Shown in pieces: positions 1-6,508 of a DNA stretch of 16,896 nt. The notes below the pieces were generated by a model. That model did not search any database. It was not told where the DNA came from and saw only the letters and a program-made list of their open reading frames with translations. A program made the translations under genes and the position numbers. Numbering within the stretch: the first letter of the stretch is position 1; each line of letters starts with the position of its first letter. The stretch is from CAYPKW01 sp964411425 (GTDB taxonomy: Bacteria; Pseudomonadota; Alphaproteobacteria; Dongiales; Dongiaceae): NCBI GenBank assembly GCA_964411425.1, contig CAYPKW010000056.1, positions 1 through 16,896 of the forward strand. Direction: 5' to 3'.

Positions 1-23
1 CTAGAAAGTCCCGATCGGACGAC

Positions 24-28
24 GGAGG
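24..28 (+). promoter_or_regulatory. Ribosome binding site that supports a TTG start
   Basis: GGAGG ends 5 bases before the TTG at 34. The small membrane protein has no ATG near its N-terminus, so this Shine-Dalgarno match is the main reason for choosing the TTG start. Confidence 0.5.
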
Positions 29-33
29 CGCCC

Positions 34-228
34 TTGCAGGCCGTGCACAAGTGGATCTGGAGCGGGCTCGCCGGGCTGATCGGCATCGCCGGCCTGTTCG
101 TGTCCGCCGGCGCCGAGGGCGAGCCGGTTCCCTACTGGGGCGGCATCGCGTTCTTCGCGTTCGCCGTGCTGTTCATCTTCCTGCAGGTGAAGTTCGCGTT
201 CGACCGCGCCGGGAAGCACCGGCGGTAA
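34..228 (+). CDS. Small two-helix inner-membrane protein of unknown function
   Basis: This is a 64-residue protein starting at TTG, preceded by GGAGG. I see two hydrophobic segments, about residues 8-25 and 34-54, joined by a short acidic loop (AEGEPVP) and followed by a basic tail (DRAGKHRR). The positive-inside rule suggests that both ends lie in the cytoplasm. I do not recognise a family. The gene ends 6 bases before the convergent end of rlmI and its upstream neighbour lies outside the window, so context says little about its job. A GTG at 43 is a possible alternative start. The clean hydrophobic pattern, good ribosome site and lack of a competing gene on the other strand make it likely to be real. 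Confidence 0.6.
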   Translation: MQAVHKWIWSGLAGLIGIAGLFVSAGAEGEPVPYWGGIAFFAFAVLFIFLQVKFAFDRAGKHRR

Positions 229-234
229 AGGCGC

Positions 235-1434
235 TCAATCGAGCTGCAGCAGGAGCGACTTGAGGTAGGCGCTCTCCGGCAGCGCCGGGTGCACGGGATG
301 GTCCGGCCCGGCGCCGGCGGCGCGCAGGATACGGCCCTCGCGGCCCGCGTCGTGCATGCCGCGCGCCACCTGCTCGGCGAAGGCTTGCGGCTCCAAGTGG
401 TGCGAGCACGAGGCGAGGAAGAGGAATCCTCCCGGCCGCACCACGGCGGCGGTAAGCCGCGCCAGTTTGCGATAGGCGCGCGTCCCTTGGCCCAACTCCT
501 TGCGCGACTTGACGAAGGCCGGCGGGTCGGCGGCCACGAGATCGAAGCGCTCGCCGGCCGCGGCGAGGGCGGTCAGCTCCTGGAACGCCTCGGCGCGCCG
601 GAACAGGCAGCGATCCGCCACGCCGTTGAGCGCCGCCGCCCGCGCCGCCAGTTCGAGCGCCGCCGCGGAGCGATCGAGCGCCAGCACGTGGCTGGCACCC
701 GCCGCGGCACCCTGCACCGCGAACCCGCCGGTGTAGCAGTAGACGTCGAGCATGCGGGCCCCCGCCGCCAGCCCGGCCACCGCCGCCCGGCCGTCGCGCT
801 GGTCGTAGAACCAGCCGGTCTTCTGCCCTTCCTGCAGGTCGGCGAGGAACCGGCAGCCGTTCTCGGTCAACTCGAGCGGCCCGTCGAGCCGTCCCTTGAC
901 GACCTGGATCTCGCGGTCGAGCCCTTCCAAGAGGCGCGCCGGGCTGTCGTTACGCAGCACGACGACGGCAGGATCCAGCGCCGCGTCGAGAGCGGCGATC
1001 AGATCGTCCCGCAGCCGGTCCATGCCGGCGGTATTGAGCTGCACCGCCACGGCGGCGCCGTAGCGGTCGATGACGGCGCCGGGCAGGCCGTCGGCCTCGG
1101 CATGGATCAGCCGGTAATAAGGCACGCCGATCATGCGATCGCGGAGCACCAGCGCCCGGTGCAGCCGATCGGCGAGGAAGTCGCGGCCGACGGCGGCATC
1201 GGCGTCGCGCGACACGAGACGGGCCGAAATGAGCGCGTGCGGGTTGAACGTGGCGACGCCGAGCGTCCGGCCGTCATGTGCGACGAGACGCACGAGGCTG
1301 CCGGGGGGGAGCGCCTTGGCCGCGCCGTCCATCGCGATCTCGTTGGCATAGACCCAAGGGTGCCCGGCCATCGCTCGCCGGTGCGCCCCCGGTTTCAGGG
1401 CAATGACGGGCCGGGCCGGTGTGCTGTCTTCCAT
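235..1434 (-). CDS. rlmI: 23S rRNA (cytosine-C5) methyltransferase, RlmI family
   Basis: This is a 399-residue protein, matching the roughly 396 residues of Escherichia coli RlmI, which methylates C1962 of 23S rRNA using S-adenosylmethionine. The N-terminus (about residues 1-75, with GHPWVYANEI) fits the RNA-binding PUA domain. A central segment carries QEGQKTGWFYDQR (201-213). The SAM-binding motif I is LDVYCYTGGFAV (about 229-240), motif IV is DPPAF (303-307), and SCS (342-344) supplies the likely catalytic cysteine, C343. I chose the ATG at 1434 because an in-frame extension to 1524 would overlap the end of ldtD and adds residues unlike the family. It lies 40 bases downstream of ldtD on the same strand and is probably co-transcribed with it. 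The family call is strong; the exact target base is assumed from the family. Confidence 0.9.
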   Translation of the reverse strand: MEDSTPARPVIALKPGAHRRAMAGHPWVYANEIAMDGAAKALPPGSLVRLVAHDGRTLGVATFNPHALISARLVSRDADAAVGRDFLADRLHRALVLRDRMIGVPYYRLIHAEADGLPGAVIDRYGAAVAVQLNTAGMDRLRDDLIAALDAALDPAVVVLRNDSPARLLEGLDREIQVVKGRLDGPLELTENGCRFLADLQEGQKTGWFYDQRDGRAAVAGLAAGARMLDVYCYTGGFAVQGAAAGASHVLALDRSAAALELAARAAALNGVADRCLFRRAEAFQELTALAAAGERFDLVAADPPAFVKSRKELGQGTRAYRKLARLTAAVVRPGGFLFLASCSHHLEPQAFAEQVARGMHDAGREGRILRAAGAGPDHPVHPALPESAYLKSLLLQLD

Positions 1435-1474
1435 GGCGCGCGGCACTATAGCGCCTGCTCGCCACGGTTGGCGA

Positions 1475-3040
1475 TTAGTCGAGCCCGTAGACGTCGTCGC
1501 GGAAATGCGCGACACCCTCGCCATCCACCCAGGCGGTGAAATACGCGAGCTCGAGCGGCACCGGCTGGGTCAGCCGCACGCTCTCGGTCTTGCCCCTGGC
1601 GACGACGCGGTCGATTTCGGCCCGCGTCCATTGCGGCCGGTCGCGCAGCAGGTAAGCGGCGAAGCCCAGCGGGTCCGCGAGGCGGATGCAGCCGGAGCTC
1701 AAGAAGCGCGCCGGCTTCGCGAACAGCGACGGGTTGCTGGTGCCGTGCAAGTAGACGGTGTACGGGTTCTCGAAATCGATCTTGACCGGGCCGAGGGCGT
1801 TTTCCGGCCCCGGGTCCTGGCGCAGGCGGTACTGCTTGGCCTCTGGACTGAACCAGTCCACCGAGCCCGGGTCGATCTCGCTCGCGCGCTCGCCGTAGCT
1901 GGTGTAGACGCGGAAGTTGAGGTTGCCGAAGTAGTCCTTGTTCTTCTGCGCCTTGGGCACGAGATCGACGCGCGCGATCCTGACCGGCACGTTCCAGTAC
2001 GGATTGAAGTCGAGGCGAGTGACCTCGCTGGCGAGCAGCGGCGTCGGGCGGTCCGCGCGCCCGACGATGACGCGGCTGTGATAGGTGATCCGGCCCTCCT
2101 CGATCATGTCGATCTCGGCGCCGGCGATGTTGACGCTAATGAGCGGCCGGCGCCAATCGCGCTTGGCGTCACGCAAGCGGGCGAGGTTGCGGGCGATCGA
2201 GGCGAGCCGAACCTCGACCGGCACGTTGAGCGCGTCGATGGTGCGGAAACCGACGACGCCGTCGTCGGCCAGACCGTGGCGCGCCTGGAACCGGCGCGCC
2301 GCGTCCTGGAGCGGCGCATCGAACAGTTCCGGATCGGGCGCGCTCGCCCGCAGGTCGCCGGTCGCCATCAGGCGCTGGCGCAACACCGCCACGCGCGGGC
2401 CGCGCTGGCCGCGCTCGAGCCTCGGACCGGATGGCACGCTGGGCCAGTCGCCGCCGGCCGCCAGCTCGCGATAGGCGAGATAGGCCCCCGACAATCGCCA
2501 ATATGTCGGATGGGGCGGCAGCCGCTCGGCGAGGAACCGCCCGAGGTCGGCGGCGCCGGCCGCCTCGTCGAGCGCGTCAAGCGCCTCCTCCGCGCTCGCG
2601 GCTTGCGGCGGCAGGACGGCGTAACGGACGACGGCCTCGGACAAGACCGCTTCGAGCTCGGCCAACTCGCTCGCCTCCCCCGCCGCGCCGCGCTCGGCAA
2701 TGGCCGCCAGCAATTCGTCTGTCGAGTTGAGACCGTCGTCGTCCACCGGTGACAGGGCATCCGCAAGCATCCGCCCGCGCTCCGTGACGCCGGCGTCGGT
2801 CACCCACAGCGGCGCGAAGGACCGCCGGCCGTAGAACGCCGCCAGCAGGACGGTATCGACCGCGGCGTCGCCGATCGTCTTCCGCATCGGGTCGAGCAGC
2901 CGGCCGAGCGCGGCGGCGACCTCGGGCGACGGCGCCGGGGCCGGCGCCTCGACGAATGGCAGGTTCGGGTCATCGCGCGCGGCATTCGCCGGTTGCGCGA
3001 ACGCAAGCGTCAAGACGAGCGCGGCAAACAGACGATGCAT
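1475..3040 (-). CDS. ldtD: Periplasmic L,D-transpeptidase, YcbB/LdtD type
   Basis: This 521-residue enzyme should form 3-3 crosslinks between diaminopimelate residues of peptidoglycan stems. Residues 1-20 are a signal peptide (MHRLFAALVLTLAFAQPANA). An N-terminal scaffold containing SFAPLWV follows. A PG_binding_1 domain spans about 210-271, with ERGQRGPRVAVLRQRL at its start and DGVVGFRTIDALN at its end. The YkuD catalytic domain then runs to about residue 470, with HGT at 432-434 and SSGCIRL around the catalytic Cys451. It is somewhat shorter than E. coli LdtD (615 residues) but keeps the same domain order. An in-frame start at 3097 would put residues ahead of a clean signal peptide, so I prefer the ATG at 3040. 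The neighbour mepK encodes the matching 3-3 endopeptidase, 90 bases upstream. Confidence 0.92.
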   Translation of the reverse strand: MHRLFAALVLTLAFAQPANAARDDPNLPFVEAPAPAPSPEVAAALGRLLDPMRKTIGDAAVDTVLLAAFYGRRSFAPLWVTDAGVTERGRMLADALSPVDDDGLNSTDELLAAIAERGAAGEASELAELEAVLSEAVVRYAVLPPQAASAEEALDALDEAAGAADLGRFLAERLPPHPTYWRLSGAYLAYRELAAGGDWPSVPSGPRLERGQRGPRVAVLRQRLMATGDLRASAPDPELFDAPLQDAARRFQARHGLADDGVVGFRTIDALNVPVEVRLASIARNLARLRDAKRDWRRPLISVNIAGAEIDMIEEGRITYHSRVIVGRADRPTPLLASEVTRLDFNPYWNVPVRIARVDLVPKAQKNKDYFGNLNFRVYTSYGERASEIDPGSVDWFSPEAKQYRLRQDPGPENALGPVKIDFENPYTVYLHGTSNPSLFAKPARFLSSGCIRLADPLGFAAYLLRDRPQWTRAEIDRVVARGKTESVRLTQPVPLELAYFTAWVDGEGVAHFRDDVYGLD

Positions 3041-3130
3041 GATGGATGATACCGGGACGGCGATGGCTGCGCCGCTCAATTCCACACCGTCGCGCAACCT
3101 GCGGTCAGCGGCTGGTGTCGGCGACCCGTC

Positions 3131-3676
3131 TTACCAGTAACGGACCCGACCGACATCGACGTGCACGAAGCCCGAAGCGGGATAAAAGCCGACGCCGCCC
3201 TGGCGCAAATCGATGGCGGCCTGGCGTACATCCTTGAGACGGCGGTTCGGCAAGCGGACGTCGATCGCCATGCCCTTGGTATGGAGGCTGCGCTTGGCGA
3301 CGCCGTTGCTGGCCGCGGCGAGCATGGCATTGGTCGCCGGCGAGCGGTACCCGGAGATGACGTGGAACGGCGCCTTGGTGTCCAGGCGCTGCGCCAGCAT
3401 ATGCAGAATATCGAGCAGCTCGCGCTCGATGGGCGCCACGGCGCCGGTGCGGAAGTCCCGCAACTGGTGGTCGATGGCGGCCAGCTCGTCCGGCAGATAG
3501 GCGCCGTCGGCCCAATAGGTCGCGCGCAGGTTCTCGCCGGTGTGCGTGTCGTGGAACGCGAGCGTGCGGCGGCCGTGCTTGACGGTGGCGCACAGCGCCG
3601 GCGCCGGCGCGAAGGCGCAAACGGCGATGCCCAGTTGCAGGAAACGTCGGCGACCCAGCCCCCGGTCAGTCGACAA
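3131..3676 (-). CDS. mepK: Tat-exported murein endopeptidase, MepK/DUF882 (peptidase M15 family)
   Basis: This 181-residue protein matches E. coli MepK (YcbK, 182 residues), a zinc endopeptidase that cleaves 3-3 and 4-3 peptidoglycan crosslinks. The N-terminus has a twin-arginine motif (GRRRFLQLG) before a hydrophobic stretch ending ALCA, so export by the Tat pathway is likely. The M15 zinc ligands are visible: His132 in SLHTKGMAIDV, Asp139 in the same motif and His172 in FVHVDVG. SGYRSPATN (108-116) is also typical. The TTG start is forced: an in-frame TAG lies three codons before it, and a purine-rich ribosome site sits in between. The gene leads a minus-strand run into ldtD and rlmI, and a candidate promoter precedes it. 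Confidence 0.92.
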   Translation of the reverse strand: MSTDRGLGRRRFLQLGIAVCAFAPAPALCATVKHGRRTLAFHDTHTGENLRATYWADGAYLPDELAAIDHQLRDFRTGAVAPIERELLDILHMLAQRLDTKAPFHVISGYRSPATNAMLAAASNGVAKRSLHTKGMAIDVRLPNRRLKDVRQAAIDLRQGGVGFYPASGFVHVDVGRVRYW

Positions 3677-3679
3677 TGG

Positions 3680-3686
3680 CTCCCCC
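3680..3686 (-). promoter_or_regulatory. Ribosome binding site for the TTG start of mepK
   Basis: On the minus strand, GGGGGAG lies 3 bases before the TTG codon at 3676. The in-frame stop TAG just upstream rules out any longer start, so this site decides the start codon. Confidence 0.6.
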
Positions 3687-3731
3687 TACTGAAACTCCAG
3701 GATCGGCGCCGCAGGACCCCGATTCGGGCCT

Positions 3732-3760
3732 ATAAGAACAACTTTAGGCAATTCTGGCAA
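3732..3760 (-). promoter_or_regulatory. Candidate sigma70-type promoter for mepK-ldtD-rlmI
   Basis: On the minus strand, TTGCCA (3755-3760, five of six to TTGACA) is followed after 17 bases by TCTTAT (3732-3737, four of six to TATAAT). The stretch is clearly richer in A/T than the coding DNA around it. A start near 3725 would give a leader of about 50 bases before mepK. Only the box match and composition support this. Confidence 0.4.
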
Positions 3761-3775
3761 GTCAAGATTAACGAA

Positions 3776-4852
3776 TCATTGCTCGCCCCACGCATGGCGC
3801 AGCCCGGCCGACGGCGGCAGCAAGGGTTCCACCGCGACCGCCGCCAGCGGTTTCGTCTGGCAGGCGAGGCGCACGTCAGGGGCGGCGCCCACCCGTTTCA
3901 GTACCTTGAGCTCCTCCGGGCTGGCCGGGGGCAGCCGGTCGAGGCCTTCCCTGACCCGCACCCGGCAGGTGGAGCAGCGCCCGCGCCCGCCGCATACCGA
4001 GGCGTGCGGAATGCCGGCCATGCGGCTGGCCTCGAGGATGGTGGTGCCGCGCGGCACCTCGACCAGGCGCCCGCCGGGATAGGAGATCGCGATCCGGCGC
4101 CGGCGGAAGACCCGGTGGCGGACGACCCGCGCCGCCAGCACGCCCGCCAGCAACAGGAAGAAGCCCCCGAGGAAATAGCTCTCGAGCCGGTACAGGAACT
4201 CGACCGCCTCGGGCGTCGGGAAGTTGATTGTGGCCGCCGCCGCCGCGAACCACTCCGGGTTTTCGTAGACCCGCGCCACCTCGCGGCCCGCCGCGGCGAA
4301 GCCCAGCAGCGCCAGCACGGGCAGCAGCAGCGCGCCGGCACGGAGGTAGGGCGCCGCCTTGGCGTACCACGGCCTGAGACGGAGCCAATAGTGCAGCCCG
4401 ACGCAGCCGTGTCCCCAGGCGATCAGCAGCACGGCGGCCTGGCGCGCCCCGATCCAGGGCTGCCACACCCATTGCACGAGCACGATGTAGGCATAGGTGT
4501 CGTTGGTGTCGAACAAGGCGTTGGACAGCCGCGTGCCCAGTAGGTGGATGACGAGCAGAGGCGGTACGAGCATGCCCAGCACGAGCTGGGCCGCTTCCCA
4601 TAGCGGCATGTTGAAGCTGCGCCGCAGATAGAGCGCCCAGAAGGCGAGCGCCAGGTGGATCGCCAGCGCCCCGTACAGCGCGACCGTGCCGATCGGATTG
4701 CGCCACAGCAAAAGGAACCACTCGCGGCCCGCTTCCATGGCGGCCAGCGAAACGAGGCCGAGCGAATGATTGAGGAAATGGGTGACCAGATAGCCAAACA
4801 GCACCAGGCCGGTCGCCAGCCGCACCCGCCGCAGCACGAAGCCGGCCTGCAT
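3776..4852 (-). CDS. Cytochrome-b-like membrane anchor with C-terminal 2Fe-2S ferredoxin domain; cyclase domain absent
   Basis: This is a 358-residue protein. Residues about 10-240 hold five or six membrane helices with histidines placed as in succinate-dehydrogenase-type cytochrome b anchors: H25 and H29 (THFLNHS), H66, H103, H148 and H154 (WGHGCVGLHYW). Residues about 252-345 are a 2Fe-2S ferredoxin domain with C287, C293 and C296 (CGGRGRCSTC) and C331 (LACQ), giving CX5CX2C plus one distal Cys. Alphaproteobacterial class III adenylate cyclases with this anchor and ferredoxin normally continue into a cyclase domain. Here the protein stops 27 residues after the last Cys and no cyclase follows. 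It may therefore be a redox protein or sensor that acts on a separate partner, or a shortened cyclase. I chose the ATG at 4852, which has GAGGG just upstream; a GTG at 4879 is the alternative. Confidence 0.75.
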   Translation of the reverse strand: MQAGFVLRRVRLATGLVLFGYLVTHFLNHSLGLVSLAAMEAGREWFLLLWRNPIGTVALYGALAIHLALAFWALYLRRSFNMPLWEAAQLVLGMLVPPLLVIHLLGTRLSNALFDTNDTYAYIVLVQWVWQPWIGARQAAVLLIAWGHGCVGLHYWLRLRPWYAKAAPYLRAGALLLPVLALLGFAAAGREVARVYENPEWFAAAAATINFPTPEAVEFLYRLESYFLGGFFLLLAGVLAARVVRHRVFRRRRIAISYPGGRLVEVPRGTTILEASRMAGIPHASVCGGRGRCSTCRVRVREGLDRLPPASPEELKVLKRVGAAPDVRLACQTKPLAAVAVEPLLPPSAGLRHAWGEQ

Positions 4853-4923
4853 TCGACCCTCGCCGGTTCTAGACGGCACGCCGCCGGCGCGCCCGGTGCC
4901 AATAGGTGATAATAGATGCGGCC

Positions 4924-5292
4924 ATGAGCGAATGGAAATCGACGGCTTCGCCGGTACGCCCCTACCTCAATCGGAACGCCGCGCCGCCGGCGGCGCCGTA
5001 CGATACGTCTTTGTCGGCGATCTTGAGCCGCGAGGCCTTCGCCGAGGCGGCCGTGGCCGCCATGCGGGTGCTGGCCGAGGGAGTCGGGGGTGACCCCTCC
5101 GTCGTTAGCGGCGAGGCCGGCGTCGGCGGGCTGGCCGGGCTGCTCGCCGCGACCGGCGATCCGAAGGCGCGCCGCCGGTTGGGGCTCGGCCCCGATGCGA
5201 GCTTCATGCTGTTCGGCAGCGAGGGCGATACCGACCCGGCGCTCTATCGGCGCATCGTCGGCCGCTCGGGCGCCGAGGTCCGCGCCGCCTGA
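4924..5292 (+). pseudogene. Diaminopropionate ammonia-lyase remnant with the catalytic middle deleted
   Basis: The 122-residue reading frame joins the two ends of a PLP-dependent diaminopropionate ammonia-lyase (YgeX-like, normally about 400 residues). Residues about 14-42 (YLNRNA, PYDTSL, SAILSREAFAEA) resemble the family's N-terminus. From about residue 43 the text switches to the family's C-terminus: AAMRVLAEG, GDPSVVSGEAGVGGLAGLL, then LGLGPDASFMLFGSEGDTDP and LYRRIVGR. The PLP lysine and most of the fold, about 270 residues, are absent, yet the frame stays open. A GTG at 4906 could also start it, and GATAAT at 4908-4913 could be a -10 box. The product cannot be an active lyase. The family call rests on remembered motifs, not on an alignment. 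Confidence 0.65.
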
Positions 5293-5309
5293 GCGCGGGC
5301 GCCGGTCGC

Positions 5310-5561
5310 ATGGACGAACGCCGCCAGCGACGCATCCTGGAACGCGAGCGCCGGCGATCCCTGCGCCTGCGACTGCTGGCCGCGGGTCCGCCCAGCCCGT
5401 GCATCAGCGTCTGCCGCATCGACGAGCGCACCGGGTTGTGCGCCGGCTGCTTCCGCACCATCGAGGAGATCGGCGAGTGGATGATCCTGCCGCCTGAGCG
5501 GCGCGACGAAATCCTGCGCCGGATCGCCCAGCGACGCGGCGCCCCGGAGCCGCCCCGTTGA
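5310..5561 (+). CDS. DUF1289 family small cysteine-motif protein
   Basis: This 83-residue protein has the DUF1289 signature: SPCISVCRID, then GLCAGCFRTIEEIGEW and LPPERRDEILRRIAQR. Four cysteines in a CX3C...CX2C pattern (about residues 31, 35, 44 and 47) could bind a metal ion, although the family has no firmly established role. The N-terminal 25 residues are strongly basic and likely helical. No clear ribosome site precedes the ATG at 5310. It is the first complete gene of the overlapping run that continues through the transporter and both sulfotransferases. Its TGA overlaps the TTG start of the transporter as TTGA, so the two are probably translationally coupled. Confidence 0.85.
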   Translation: MDERRQRRILERERRRSLRLRLLAAGPPSPCISVCRIDERTGLCAGCFRTIEEIGEWMILPPERRDEILRRIAQRRGAPEPPR

Positions 5562-6508
5562 CGGCGCGCGGGGCCGAGGCGACGGCGCCCCATACCGGCA
5601 TCCTGCTGCTGGCGGCGCTGTCGCTGTTCTGGGGCATCAACTGGCCGATCATGAAGATCGGGCTATCCGAGGTGCCGCCCTGGACTTTCCGCGCCATCTG
5701 CCTGGCGCTCGGCGGCGGCGGCCTGCTCGCGATCGCCTGGGCGGGCGGCCTGCCGCTCAGAATTCCGCGCGCCGAATTGAGGCCCCTGCTGCTGGTCGGC
5801 CTGTTCAATATTACCATCTGGCACCTGATGTCGGCCACGGGCATCGCCAACATGGCGGCGGGCCACGCCTCCATCATCGCCTTCACCATGCCGCTGTGGG
5901 CGGCGGTCTTGGCGGTGCCGCTGTTGGGCGAGCGCCTGGCGCGGACCACGCTGGCGGGCCTTGCCGTGGGGCTCGCCGGCATGGCGGCCCTGGTCATCCC
6001 CGACTGGCGAGCGATCGCGGCGGCGCCGCTCGGCCCGCTGCTGATGCTGGGCGCCGCCATGAGCTGGGCAGCCGGCACGGTCGGGCTCAAGTATTACAGG
6101 TGGTCGATGCCGGTCATCGTGCTCACTGGCTGGCAGCTCGCGCTGGGCGGCGCGCCGGTCGTGCTGGGCGCGCTTGTGTTCGAGCGCGGCTTCGAGGCCG
6201 GCGCCGTGAGCGCGGAGGCTTGGCTCGCCACCCTGTACGCGGCCACCATCCCGATGACGTTCTGCCATTGGGCCTGGTACCGGACGGTGGCGCTCTACCC
6301 GGCCGTGGTCGCCGCCGTCGGCACGCTGGCCATCCCGGTGATCGGCGTGGCGAGCAGCGCCGTGGCGCTCAGCGAGCCGATCGGAGCGGACGCGATCGCG
6401 GCTCTCGTCCTCGTGCTCGGCGCGCTCACGCTCGTGCTGATCTTGCCGGCGCTGCGCCGGGCGCGAACCGCGTCCTTGACAGCCAGGGAGGTCGCGGATG
6501 CTGGCTAA
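5558..6508 (+). CDS. EamA/DMT-superfamily membrane transporter
   Basis: This 316-residue protein has about ten hydrophobic helices arranged as two EamA repeats, roughly residues 14-147 and 158-298. The first repeat opens with LSLFWGINWPIMKIGL and ends near VPLLGERLA; the second has the equivalent ALSEPIGADA near its end. These are typical drug/metabolite transporter features. The substrate cannot be predicted; members export amino acids, metabolites or drugs across the inner membrane. The start is TTG, overlapping the stop of the DUF1289 gene as TTGA. The end overlaps the first sulfotransferase gene by 11 bases, whose ribosome site lies inside this coding region. Co-transcription with the sulfotransferases is nearly certain from this packing, but a functional link is only suggested. 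Confidence 0.88.
   Translation: MTARGAEATAPHTGILLLAALSLFWGINWPIMKIGLSEVPPWTFRAICLALGGGGLLAIAWAGGLPLRIPRAELRPLLLVGLFNITIWHLMSATGIANMAAGHASIIAFTMPLWAAVLAVPLLGERLARTTLAGLAVGLAGMAALVIPDWRAIAAAPLGPLLMLGAAMSWAAGTVGLKYYRWSMPVIVLTGWQLALGGAPVVLGALVFERGFEAGAVSAEAWLATLYAATIPMTFCHWAWYRTVALYPAVVAAVGTLAIPVIGVASSAVALSEPIGADAIAALVLVLGALTLVLILPALRRARTASLTAREVADAG
6485..6491 (+). promoter_or_regulatory. Ribosome binding site of the first TPR-sulfotransferase, inside the transporter gene
   Basis: AGGGAGG ends 6 bases before the ATG at 6498 and lies within the last codons of the EamA gene. It fixes the start of the sulfotransferase and shows that the two genes are transcribed together. Confidence 0.65.

Noticed and set aside
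289..2752. Long plus-strand open frames opposite rlmI and ldtD
   Set aside because: The minus strand holds clear RlmI and L,D-transpeptidase motifs; the plus-strand products are low-complexity R/G/A/V-rich chains.
3161..4543. Plus-strand open frame of 460 codons across mepK and the 2Fe-2S gene
   Set aside because: It spans two real minus-strand genes and the promoter-like gap between them, and has no family features.
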